From Paracoccus gahaiensis (GTDB taxonomy: Bacteria; Pseudomonadota; Alphaproteobacteria; Rhodobacterales; Rhodobacteraceae): 64,000 nucleotides of DNA. Made by a program: the position numbers and the translations under genes. Under the pieces are notes generated by a model that did no database searches, had not been told where the DNA came from, and saw only the letters and a program-made list of their open reading frames with translations. The stretch lies in assembly GCF_005048225.1 (NCBI RefSeq), contig NZ_SUNI01000014.1, forward strand, positions 54,019 through 118,018. The letters are read 5' to 3'. This document shows positions 56,617 to 64,000 of this stretch, in pieces (within the stretch, counting starts at the first letter, position 1; every line of letters starts with the position of its first letter).

Positions 56617-58112
56617 CGGGTGAGACTGTGGACAAGGATCTGGTGACGCTGGCGCAGCTGGGGCTGCGCGCGCCGGGCGGGCGCGACCCCGCGATCACGG
56701 GGCTGTCGCTGGACAGCCGCACGGTCAAGCCCGGCCATCTGTTCGCGGCGCTGCCCGGATCGGCGGTTCATGGCGGCGAGTTCATCCAATATGCGCTGCG
56801 CATGCAGGCCGCCGCCATCCTGACCGACCGGCAGGGGGCGCAGATCGCCGCCGAGCTGTTGGCGGACTGGGACGGCGCGTTGGTCGTGGCCGAGGATCCG
56901 CGCGCGGCTTTCGCAAGTGCTGCCGCGTTGTGGTTTCGCGACCAGCCCGACCACGTCGTGGCGGTGACCGGCACCAGCGGCAAGACCAGCGTGGCCAGCT
57001 TTGCCCGCCAGATCTGGCAGGCGCTCGGCCACAAGGCGATCAGCCTGGGCACGATGGGGGTCGAGGGCGATCACCAGGCCAAGCTGGCCCATACGACGCC
57101 CGATCCCCTGACCCTGCACGGCGTGCTGGCGGATGCCGTGGGCGCGGGCGTGACCCATGCCGCGATGGAGGCCTCCAGCCACGGGCTGGACCAGCGCCGG
57201 CTGGACGGGGTGCGGCTGGAGGCCGGGGCCTTCACCAATTTCAGCCAGGATCATCTGGATTACCACGCGGATTTCGACGCTTATTTCGCGGCCAAGGCGC
57301 TGCTGTTCAACCGCGTGCTGGAGGACGGCGCCAGCGCCGTCATCAACATCGACAGCCCGCGCGGCCGGCAGATGGCCGATATCGCCAAGGATCGCGGGCT
57401 GGCGCTGACCACGGTCGGGCAGGGCGAGCAGGCGATGCTGCGCATCCTGGGCCAGCGCTATGACGCGACCGGGCAGGATCTGCGCTTTTCGGTGATGGGC
57501 CAGCCCTATCTGGTGCGGCTGGCGCTGATCGGCGGGTTCCAGGCCGAGAACGTGCTGGCCGCGATGGGCCTGGCGCTGGCCACCGGCGACGCGGCCGAGG
57601 ACATCCTGCGCGTGCTGCCGCATCTGACCACCGTGCGGGGCCGCATGCAGCTGGCCGCGCAGCGCGAGAACGGGGCGGCGGTCTTTGTCGACTATGCCCA
57701 CAAGCCCGGCGCGGTGACGGCGGCGCTGGAGTCGCTGCGTCCCCATGTGATGGGCCGCATCGTCTGCATCATCGGCGCCGGCGGCGACCGCGACCGGGGC
57801 AAGCGTCCGCTGATGGGGCAGGCGGCCCGCGCCCATGCCGACCAGATCATCGTGACCGACGACAACCCCCGCACCGAGGACCCCGCCCTGATCCGCGCCG
57901 CCGTGATGGAGGGCGCCGGACCCGAGGCGACCGAGGTGGCCGACCGCGCCGAGGCGATCCTGCGCGGTGTCGATGCGCTGCAGCCGGGCGATGCGCTGCT
58001 GATCTGCGGCAAGGGCCACGAGACCGGCCAGGTCGTGGGCCAGGATGTCTACCCCTTCGACGATGCCGAACAGGCCTCAGTCGCCGTGGCGGCGCTGGAT
58101 GGCCGGATATGA
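56613..58112 (+). CDS. murE: MurE, UDP-MurNAc-tripeptide synthetase (meso-DAP adding)
   Basis: The 499-residue Mur ligase has the ATP loop GTSGKTS, SSHGLDQRRLDG, YAHKPGAVTAALESL, and the substrate-specificity motif DNPR (TDDNPRTEDP), which marks meso-diaminopimelate ligases. It adds the third peptide residue of the peptidoglycan precursor. Both ends overlap neighbours by ATGA. Confidence 0.97.
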   Translation: MTGETVDKDLVTLAQLGLRAPGGRDPAITGLSLDSRTVKPGHLFAALPGSAVHGGEFIQYALRMQAAAILTDRQGAQIAAELLADWDGALVVAEDPRAAFASAAALWFRDQPDHVVAVTGTSGKTSVASFARQIWQALGHKAISLGTMGVEGDHQAKLAHTTPDPLTLHGVLADAVGAGVTHAAMEASSHGLDQRRLDGVRLEAGAFTNFSQDHLDYHADFDAYFAAKALLFNRVLEDGASAVINIDSPRGRQMADIAKDRGLALTTVGQGEQAMLRILGQRYDATGQDLRFSVMGQPYLVRLALIGGFQAENVLAAMGLALATGDAAEDILRVLPHLTTVRGRMQLAAQRENGAAVFVDYAHKPGAVTAALESLRPHVMGRIVCIIGAGGDRDRGKRPLMGQAARAHADQIIVTDDNPRTEDPALIRAAVMEGAGPEATEVADRAEAILRGVDALQPGDALLICGKGHETGQVVGQDVYPFDDAEQASVAVAALDGRI

Positions 58113-59491
58113 CTTCTGCTCCGATCCTGTGGACTGCGGTTGATGCCGCTTCCGCCACCGGCGGTCGCGCGCAGGGCGACTGGACGGCCTCGGGCGTCTC
58201 GATCGACACGCGCACGCTGGCGCCGGGCGATCTGTTCGTCGCGCTGACGGATGCGCGCGACGGGCATGACTTCGTCGTGCAGGCGCTGCAAAAGGGGGCC
58301 GCCGCCGCGCTGGTCAGCCGCATCCCCGAAGGCGTTGCACCAGATGCGCCGCTGCTGGTCGTCCCCGACGTGCTGGCGGGGCTGGAAGCCCTGGGCCGCG
58401 CCGGGCGTGCCCGCATGACCGGCAAGGTGATCGCGATCACCGGCTCGGTCGGCAAGACCTCGACCAAGGACATGGCGCGGGCGGCGCTGGCCGGGCAGGG
58501 ACGCATCCATGCCGCCGAGGCCAGCTACAACAACCATTGGGGCGTGCCGCTGACCCTGGCGCGCATGCCCGCCGCCACCGATTTCGCCATCATCGAGATC
58601 GGCATGAGCCATCCCGGCGAGATCGCGCCCCTGTCGCGCATGGCCCGCCCGCATGTGGCGATGATCACCACCGTCGCCGCCGCGCATCTTGAGGCGTTCG
58701 GCGCCATCGACGGCATCGCGCGCGAGAAGGCCGCGATCTTCCAGGGGCTGCAGCCCGTGGGCCACGCGATCCTGCCCGAGGATCTGCCCGTCACGCAGAT
58801 CCTGCGCGACGGGGCCGATGCGGCCGGCGCGGTCGTCATCGGCTTCGGCGATCACGGGGCGGCCCGCCCGCTGCGGATCACCGCCCGGGACGGCGCGCTG
58901 GCCTGCCATGCCCGCATCACCGGCGAGACGGTGACCTTCACCTTGGCCACGACAGGCCGCCATTTCGCGATGAACGCGGTCGGCGTCCTTGCGGCGATCT
59001 CGGCGGCGGGCGCCGATCTGCCGCAGGCGGCGGCGCATCTGTCCGACTGGCAGCCCCCGAAGGGTCGCGGCGCGATCGAGGATCTGGGCGACATCCGCCT
59101 GATCGACGACGCCTTCAACGCCAACCCGACCTCTCTGTCGGCGGGGCTTGCCATGCTGGTGGCGCTGGAGGGCGGTCGCCGCGTGGCGATCCTGGGCGAC
59201 ATGCTGGAACTGGGCGCGGACGAGATTGCCCTACACCGCGCCATCGTCGATGATCCGGCCATGGCCCACGTCGATCTGGTCCATTGCGCGGGCCCGCTGA
59301 TGCGCCATCTGCACGAGGCCCTGCCCGAGGACCGGCGCGGCCTCTGGGCGGCGACGGCGGGCGAGCTGGCCGCCCGGGGCCCCGACCTGATCTCTGCCGG
59401 CGACATCGTGCTGGTGAAAGGCTCGAAATCCTCGCGGATTTCCATGGTGGTCGAGGCGCTGCGTGCCCGGGCCGCCCAAGACAAAGGATAA
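58109..59491 (+). CDS. murF: MurF, UDP-MurNAc-tripeptide-D-Ala-D-Ala ligase
   Basis: The 460-residue Mur ligase has [18 protein letters not shown], the P-loop [24 protein letters not shown], and [15 protein letters not shown], all MurF marks. It adds D-Ala-D-Ala to complete the pentapeptide. Four-bp overlap with murE; 4 nt to mraY. Confidence 0.97.
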   Translation: MTSAPILWTAVDAASATGGRAQGDWTASGVSIDTRTLAPGDLFVALTDARDGHDFVVQALQKGAAAALVSRIPEGVAPDAPLLVVPDVLAGLEALGRAGRARMTGKVIAITGSVGKTSTKDMARAALAGQGRIHAAEASYNNHWGVPLTLARMPAATDFAIIEIGMSHPGEIAPLSRMARPHVAMITTVAAAHLEAFGAIDGIAREKAAIFQGLQPVGHAILPEDLPVTQILRDGADAAGAVVIGFGDHGAARPLRITARDGALACHARITGETVTFTLATTGRHFAMNAVGVLAAISAAGADLPQAAAHLSDWQPPKGRGAIEDLGDIRLIDDAFNANPTSLSAGLAMLVALEGGRRVAILGDMLELGADEIALHRAIVDDPAMAHVDLVHCAGPLMRHLHEALPEDRRGLWAATAGELAARGPDLISAGDIVLVKGSKSSRISMVVEALRARAAQDKG

Positions 59492-59495
59492 TGCC

Positions 59496-60578
59496 ATGCT
59501 CTACTGGCTCAGCAACCTCTCCGAGGGCGGGGATCTCTTCAACCTCTTCCGCTATATCACCTTCCGGGCGGGGGCGGCGTTCTTCACGGCGCTGTTCTTC
59601 GGCTTCATCTTCGGGCGCCCGCTGATCAACTATCTGCGCCGCGTCCAGAAGAAAGGCCAGCCGATCCGCGACGACGGTCCGCAAAGCCACCTGTCCAAGG
59701 CCGGCACGCCCACGATGGGAGGCCTGCTGATCCTGTCGGCGCTGCTGGTCTCGACGCTGCTCTGGGCGCGGCTGGACAACGGCTATGTCTGGATTGTGCT
59801 TCTGGTGACGGCGGGCTTTGCCGGGATCGGCTTCGCCGACGATTACGCCAAGGTCACCAAGCACAATACCAAGGGCGTCAGCTCGCGCATCCGCATGGGG
59901 CTGGGTCTGGGGATCGCCGCGCTGGCGGCGCTGGCCGCCTCGCTGCTGCATCCCGAGGCGCTGACCAATCAGCTGGCGCTGCCGATCTTCAAGGATGTGC
60001 TGGTCAATCTGGGCTTCATGTTCATCCCCTTCGCGATGATCGTGATCGTGGGATCGGCCAATGCGGTGAACCTGACCGACGGGCTGGACGGGCTGGCGAT
60101 CATGCCGGTGATGATCGCGGCAGGCACCCTGGGGGTCATCGCCTATACGGTCGGTCGGGTCGACTTCACCGAATATCTGGGCGTCCACCATGTGCCGGGC
60201 ACCGGAGAGATCCTGATCTTCGTCGCGGCCCTGATCGGCGGCGGGCTGGGGTTCCTGTGGTACAACGCCCCCCCGGCGGCGGTCTTCATGGGCGATACCG
60301 GCAGCCTTGCCCTGGGCGGCGCCCTCGGCGCCATCGCGGTGGTGACCAAGCACGAGATCGTCCTGGCCATCGTCGGCGGCCTCTTCGTGGTCGAGGCGCT
60401 GTCGGTCATCATCCAGGTCCTCTACTTCAAGCGCACCGGCAAGCGCGTCTTCCTGATGGCCCCCATCCACCACCATTTCGAGAAGCAGGGCTGGGGCGAG
60501 GCGCAGATCGTCATCCGCTTCTGGATCATCGCCCTGATCCTGGCCCTGATCGGCCTTGCCACGCTGAAACTGCGCTGA
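59496..60578 (+). CDS. mraY: MraY, phospho-MurNAc-pentapeptide translocase
   Basis: The 360-residue membrane enzyme has ten predicted helices and the MraY motifs [23 protein letters not shown] (Asp-Asp), [15 protein letters not shown]-equivalent [12 protein letters not shown] and the HHHFE region as [12 protein letters not shown]. It makes lipid I. Start ATG 59496 after AAAGGATAATGCC. Length is exactly that of E. coli MraY. Confidence 0.98.
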   Translation: MLYWLSNLSEGGDLFNLFRYITFRAGAAFFTALFFGFIFGRPLINYLRRVQKKGQPIRDDGPQSHLSKAGTPTMGGLLILSALLVSTLLWARLDNGYVWIVLLVTAGFAGIGFADDYAKVTKHNTKGVSSRIRMGLGLGIAALAALAASLLHPEALTNQLALPIFKDVLVNLGFMFIPFAMIVIVGSANAVNLTDGLDGLAIMPVMIAAGTLGVIAYTVGRVDFTEYLGVHHVPGTGEILIFVAALIGGGLGFLWYNAPPAAVFMGDTGSLALGGALGAIAVVTKHEIVLAIVGGLFVVEALSVIIQVLYFKRTGKRVFLMAPIHHHFEKQGWGEAQIVIRFWIIALILALIGLATLKLR

Positions 60579-60580
60579 CA

Positions 60581-60631
60581 TTCATCTTGGCAGAAATATC
60601 CTCGGGGGTCCGGGGGCAGACAGCCCCCGGC
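60581..60631 (+). repeat. Dispersed intergenic element, copy 3, between mraY and murD
   Basis: 51 nt, one base different from copy 2 (30080-30130). Hairpin CCGGGGGC/GCCCCCGG (60610-60617 with 60623-60630), loop AGACA. It starts 2 nt after the mraY stop and lies inside the dcw transcription unit. Confidence 0.85.
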
Positions 60632-60654
60632 CTTCGCTTACAGGAGGCCACCCC

Positions 60655-62058
60655 ATGATCCCCGTCCAAGGCGTCGACGCCCAGACCATCGCCGTGCTCG
60701 GCCTCGGCCGCTCAGGGATGGCCACCGCCGCCGCCCTGACCGCAGGCGGCGCCACCGTCATTGCTTGGGATGATGGCGCCGACACGCGCGAGGCCGCCGA
60801 GGCGCAGGGCCTGCATCTGGTGGACCTGACCCGCGACGCCGTTTGGCAGGGCGTCTCGGCGCTGATCGTCAGCCCCGGCATCCCGCATCTCTATCCCCGC
60901 GCACATCCGGTCATCGCCAAGGCCTATCAGCTGGGCATTCCGGTCGACAACGACATCGGCCTCTTCTTTCGCAGCTATGCGACCGAGGACTGGGACGGCT
61001 TCGACCGCGCCCCCCGGGTGATCGCCGTCACCGGCTCGAACGGCAAGTCGACGACGACCGCGCTGATCCACCATATCCTCGAGGAATGCGGGCGCCCCAG
61101 CCAGATGGGCGGCAATATCGGCACCGGCGTGCTGTCCCTGCAGCCCGCCATCGACGGCGAGGTCGCGGTGCTGGAGCTGTCCAGCTACCAGACCGAGCTT
61201 GCCCGCGCCCTGACACCGGACGTGGCGGTCTTCACAAATCTCTCGCCCGACCATCTGGACCGGCACGGGGGCCTGGGTGGCTATTTCGCGGCCAAGCGGC
61301 GGCTGTTCGCGGAAGGCGGCCCGGACCGGGCGGTGATCGGGGTGGACGAGCCCGAGGGGCAATATCTGGCCGGGCAGCTGGCGATGGGCCCGTCCGACGA
61401 CCGGGTCATCCGCATCTCGGCGGGGCAGAAGCTGGACGCCGCCGCGTGGTCGGTCTTTGCCCGCAAGGGGTTCCTGTCGGAATACCGCAAGGGGCGGCAG
61501 GCGGCCTCGATCGACCTGCGCGAGATGCGCGGGCTGCCCGGCACGCACAACCACCAGAACGCCTGCGCCGCCTATGCCGCCTGCCGCGCCGTGGGCCTCG
61601 CCCCGCGCGAGATCGAGGCGGCGCTGCACAGCTTCGCGGGCCTGCCCCATCGCAGCCAGACCGTGGCCGAGATCGGCGGCGTCCGCTATGTCAACGATTC
61701 CAAGGCCACGAATGTCGATGCCGCCGCCAAGGCGCTGCAGGCCTTCCCGCGCATCCGCTGGATCGCCGGGGGCCTGGGCAAGGAGGGCGGCATCGCGGCC
61801 TTGGCCCCGCATCTGGGTGCCGTGGTGAAGGCCTATCTGATCGGCCATTCGGCCCGCGACTTCGCGCTGGAACTGGGCCAGACCCCCTCCGAGATCGCCG
61901 AGACGATGGACCAGGCCGTGGCCCGGGCCACAGCCGAGGCCGAACCCGGCGACACGGTGCTGCTGGCCCCCGCCGCCGCCAGCTTCGACCAATATCCGAA
62001 CTTCGAGAAGCGCGGTGAGGATTTCGTCCGCCTCGTCGAAGCTCTGGCCCGAACCTAG
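60655..62058 (+). CDS. murD: MurD, UDP-MurNAc-L-Ala-D-Glu ligase
   Basis: The 467-residue Mur ligase has [15 protein letters not shown], the ATP loop [34 protein letters not shown] and NDSKATN, fitting MurD. It adds D-Glu to UDP-MurNAc-L-Ala. CAGGAGG at 60640-60646 gives it an independent strong ribosome binding site, unlike the overlapping genes before it. ftsW, murG and murC do not follow. Confidence 0.97.
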   Translation: MIPVQGVDAQTIAVLGLGRSGMATAAALTAGGATVIAWDDGADTREAAEAQGLHLVDLTRDAVWQGVSALIVSPGIPHLYPRAHPVIAKAYQLGIPVDNDIGLFFRSYATEDWDGFDRAPRVIAVTGSNGKSTTTALIHHILEECGRPSQMGGNIGTGVLSLQPAIDGEVAVLELSSYQTELARALTPDVAVFTNLSPDHLDRHGGLGGYFAAKRRLFAEGGPDRAVIGVDEPEGQYLAGQLAMGPSDDRVIRISAGQKLDAAAWSVFARKGFLSEYRKGRQAASIDLREMRGLPGTHNHQNACAAYAACRAVGLAPREIEAALHSFAGLPHRSQTVAEIGGVRYVNDSKATNVDAAAKALQAFPRIRWIAGGLGKEGGIAALAPHLGAVVKAYLIGHSARDFALELGQTPSEIAETMDQAVARATAEAEPGDTVLLAPAAASFDQYPNFEKRGEDFVRLVEALART

Positions 62059-62090
62059 GCAATAGGCCCGCAGCCGGGCAGGGGGGACGC

Positions 62091-62513
62091 ATGACCATCG
62101 TCATGGACAAGGAAGCGCTGAACGCCTTCCTCGCGCGGGAGTTTCCGCAGATCGCGGGCAGCTTCGCCGTCGATCACGTGGGCGAGGGCGATCTGGTGGC
62201 GCGGCTCACGGTCGGGCCCCAGCATCTGCGCCCGGGCGGCACGGTCAGCGGGCCCTCGATCTTCGCCTTGGCCGACCTGGCGATCTATTGCGCGATCCTG
62301 TCGCGCCTCGGCCCGGTGGCGCTGGCGGTGACGACCAATGCCTCGATCGACTTCTTGCGCAAGCCCGAGGCGGGGCGCGATCTGGTGGCGCAGTGCCGGC
62401 TGCTGAAGCTGGGCCGCGTGCTGGCCGTGGCCGAGGCGCTGGTCCGGTCCGACGGGCTGCCCGATCCGGTCGCGCGCGCTTCGATGACCTATGCGATTCC
62501 ACCAAAAGTGTGA
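62091..62513 (+). CDS. PaaI-family hotdog thioesterase
   Basis: The 140-residue protein has the hotdog thioesterase pattern: LRPGGTVSGPSIFALADLAIYCAIL and TTNASIDFLRKPEAGRDL. It probably hydrolyses an acyl-CoA; the substrate is unknown. ATG 62091 follows AGGGGGGACGC. It takes the place where ftsW would be expected after murD. Confidence 0.85.
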   Translation: MTIVMDKEALNAFLAREFPQIAGSFAVDHVGEGDLVARLTVGPQHLRPGGTVSGPSIFALADLAIYCAILSRLGPVALAVTTNASIDFLRKPEAGRDLVAQCRLLKLGRVLAVAEALVRSDGLPDPVARASMTYAIPPKV

Positions 62514-62596
62514 CATCCGAGGGTCTTCGAATGAGGTATTCAGATACCTAAGTTGCAATCCATTGCTTTGACTGTCGAATTTCGCCGCCCGCGCAC

Positions 62597-62625
62597 TTGA
62601 CGCTGGGCGGGCGATCTTCGATATA
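62597..62625 (+). promoter_or_regulatory. Sigma-70 promoter for rplM-rpsI
   Basis: TTGACG (62597-62602), 17 nt, GATATA (62620-62625), giving a leader of about 33 nt. A small palindrome AGGTAT/ATACCT (62534-62549) lies upstream and may end the thioesterase transcript. Confidence 0.7.
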
Positions 62626-62664
62626 CCGCCATCTCTTGTGATTACGACCCTGAAGGGACGACAG

Positions 62665-63129
62665 ATGAAGACCTATACCGCGAAACCGGCGGAGATCGAC
62701 AAGAAGTGGATCCTGATCGACGCCGAAGGCGTCGTTCTGGGCCGCCTCGCCACGATCGTCGCCAGCCGCCTGCGCGGCAAGCACAAGCCCACCTTCACGC
62801 CGCACATGGACATGGGCGACAATGTCATCATCATCAACGCCGACAAGGTGCAGATGACCGGCAACAAGCGTGAAGACAAGAAGTACTACTGGCACACCGG
62901 CCACCCGGGCGGCATCAAGCACCGCACCGCGCGCCAGATCCTGGAAAGCGCGCATCCCGAGCGCGTCGTGGTCAAGGCCGTCGAGCGCATGATCAGCCGC
63001 AACAAGCTGGGCAAGCAGCAGATGACCAACCTGCGCGTCTATGCCAGCCCCGAGCACCCGCACGAGGCCCAGCAGCCCGAAGTTCTGGACGTGAAAGTCC
63101 TGAACAAGAAAAACACGCGGAGCGCATGA
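62665..63129 (+). CDS. rplM: Ribosomal protein L13 (uL13)
   Basis: The 154-residue protein starts [20 protein letters not shown] and has [32 protein letters not shown] and the terminal [13 protein letters not shown]. Start ATG 62665 with AAGGGA upstream rather than the earlier in-frame GTG 62638. It overlaps the rpsI region. Confidence 0.98.
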   Translation: MKTYTAKPAEIDKKWILIDAEGVVLGRLATIVASRLRGKHKPTFTPHMDMGDNVIIINADKVQMTGNKREDKKYYWHTGHPGGIKHRTARQILESAHPERVVVKAVERMISRNKLGKQQMTNLRVYASPEHPHEAQQPEVLDVKVLNKKNTRSA

Positions 63130-63131
63130 TC

Positions 63132-63623
63132 ATGGCCGAAGACCTCAAGACTCTGGACGATCTGAAATCCGCCGTGACGGGAACGCCTGCCGCCGTCGTC
63201 GAAGCCGCCATCAACCGCGAGCCGCAGATCGACGATCTGGGCCGCAGCTATGCCACCGGCAAGCGCAAGGACGCGGTCGCCCGCGTCTGGATCAAGCCGG
63301 GCACCGGCAAGGTCACCGTGAACGGCAAGGACGTAAACGCCTATTTCGCGCGCCCGGTGCTGCAGATGATCCTGAAGCAGCCCTTCGAGGTTGCCGGCGT
63401 GGTCGGGCAGTATGACGTGCATGCCACCGTCAAGGGCGGCGGCCTGTCGGGCCAGGCCGGCGCGGTCAAGCATGGCGTCAGCCAGGCGCTGCAGCTGCAC
63501 CAGCCGCATCTGCGCGCCGCGCTGAAGGCCGCAGGCTTCCTGACCCGTGACAGCCGCGTGGTCGAGCGCAAGAAGTACGGCCGCGCCAAGGCTCGCCGCA
63601 GCTTCCAGTTCTCGAAGCGCTGA
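63132..63623 (+). CDS. rpsI: Ribosomal protein S9 (uS9)
   Basis: The 163-residue protein has the S9 core [47 protein letters not shown] and the conserved [17 protein letters not shown] end whose C-terminal Lys-Arg reaches the P-site tRNA. ATG 63132 is 9 nt from GGAG; ATG 63126, overlapping the rplM stop, is only 3 nt from it. About 35 N-terminal residues precede the core, as usual in alphaproteobacteria. Confidence 0.97.
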   Translation: MAEDLKTLDDLKSAVTGTPAAVVEAAINREPQIDDLGRSYATGKRKDAVARVWIKPGTGKVTVNGKDVNAYFARPVLQMILKQPFEVAGVVGQYDVHATVKGGGLSGQAGAVKHGVSQALQLHQPHLRAALKAAGFLTRDSRVVERKKYGRAKARRSFQFSKR

Positions 63624-63644
63624 TTTTACCGAATCCGCAAGACG

Positions 63645-63671
63645 AAGGCGCGCCCCTGTGGCGCGCCTTTT
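63645..63671 (+). terminator. Rho-independent terminator of rplM-rpsI
   Basis: Stem AAGGCGCGCC (63645-63654) with GGCGCGCCTT (63660-63669), loop CCTGT, TTTT ending at 63671. Confidence 0.92.
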
Positions 63672-63968
63672 GCGTTTCCGGATGCCGAATCCCGCCCCTT
63701 CGGCCGCCCGACTCGCCCGGGAACGGGTGGTGATTCCTCATCCGGCGGTCTCACGATGTCGGCAAATCATGCGAATGCCTGATCTCGCCGCAGAAATAGT
63801 TCTGCAAAACCAGTATGATGACAGAATTATGGCAGGGCGGCGCATTTTCCTGTTGCGGGGAACCGACGCCAGGCCTAAACACCGCTTCACCGAAGGCGGG
63901 AACGCTGGAGGGGCCGGGAAGACGGAGCGCTGCGAGGCGCTTTTGAGAGACCGGGGTGAAATTTGGGA
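63672..63968. other. Intergenic region with inverted repeat and terminator-like stem
   Basis: No gene recognised. Contains the perfect repeat GCAGAA/TTCTGC (63790-63795 with 63800-63805) in an AT-rich patch, and AGCGC/GCGCT followed by TTTT (63926-63944). Together these could border a small transcript of about 130 nt or a leader of the next gene. Confidence 0.35.
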
Positions 63969-64000
63969 ATGGATGACCGGGTGAGGCGTCGAGTTGGCGC
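63969..64000 (+). CDS. Possible start of a gene cut by the window end
   Basis: ATG at 63969 opens a frame (MDDRVRRRVG) that stays open to the edge. There is GGGG about 15 nt upstream but no good ribosome binding site. Ten residues cannot show what it is. Confidence 0.25.
   Translation, partial: MDDRVRRRVG

Overview
The window is about 66% GC and almost fully coding. It reads as chromosome of a Rhodobacteraceae alphaproteobacterium, most like Paracoccus, with Cereibacter/Rhodobacter as close alternatives. The grounds are the tldD|ctaC-ctaB-small ORF-ctaG-ctaE-surf1-thrC-M16 peptidase order, MipZ instead of MinCDE, a pyruvate dehydrogenase E1 beta subunit carrying its own lipoyl domain, the ethylmalonyl-CoA pathway pair ccr/ecm, and two RNA loci so far described mainly in Rhodobacter sphaeroides (CcsR and UpsM). 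No rRNA, tRNA, CRISPR, prophage or intact insertion sequence was seen.

Layout. 1-6.6 kb: Tol-Pal envelope operon (tolR 3' end, tolA, tolB, pal, cpoB) running into tilS. 6.7-8.6 kb: ftsH behind a heat-shock type promoter, closed by a strong terminator. 8.9-10.6 kb: an OhrR-like regulator, a small chorismate mutase and folD. 10.6-18.3 kb, minus strand: an unknown gene, scoAB (3-oxoacid CoA-transferase), topA, dprA, tldD. 18.5-30 kb, plus strand: the aa3 oxidase operon with assembly factors, surf1, thrC, an M16 peptidase, acetyltransferases and an FAD dehydrogenase, with apt and a flavin reductase on the other strand. 30-36.9 kb: a RecD-like helicase, two tandem four-cysteine mini-proteins, and the divergent ccr/ecm pair. 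37-41.9 kb, minus strand: ffh, an acetyltransferase, a second chorismate mutase, rpsP-rimM-trmD-rplS-rpmE. 42-44.8 kb: azoR/LysR pair, mipZ, a small lipoprotein. 44.9-49.2 kb, minus strand: pdhABC preceded by an ftsB-like gene. 50-51 kb: a DUF2945 gene and a DUF1127 gene followed by an array of eight hairpins. 51.2-62 kb: mrp, a long structured leader, and the dcw cluster from mraZ to murD. 62-63.7 kb: a thioesterase and rplM-rpsI.

The most notable non-coding item is the 337-bp array at 50334-50670. On the minus strand it forms eight hairpins, each with a CCUCCUCC-type loop, arranged as four pairs directly downstream of a DUF1127 gene. This matches the architecture of the CcsR ('cuckoo') stress sRNAs and their partner CcaF1. 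The 609-bp leader before mraZ ends in an intrinsic terminator 43-52 nt before the start codon, as expected for an UpsM-type sRNA made by premature termination of the dcw transcript. A third layer is a roughly 50-nt dispersed element (five copies) that usually follows a gene 3' end in the same orientation and carries a GC-rich hairpin; one copy sits inside the dcw cluster between mraY and murD.

Functionally the window joins envelope integrity and division (Tol-Pal, dcw, MipZ, FtsB/FtsL), respiration (ctaC-E), central carbon entry (pdh, sco, ccr/ecm) and translation/secretion (ribosomal proteins, trmD, rimM, ffh). All assignments come from reading motifs and gene order; no database search was run.
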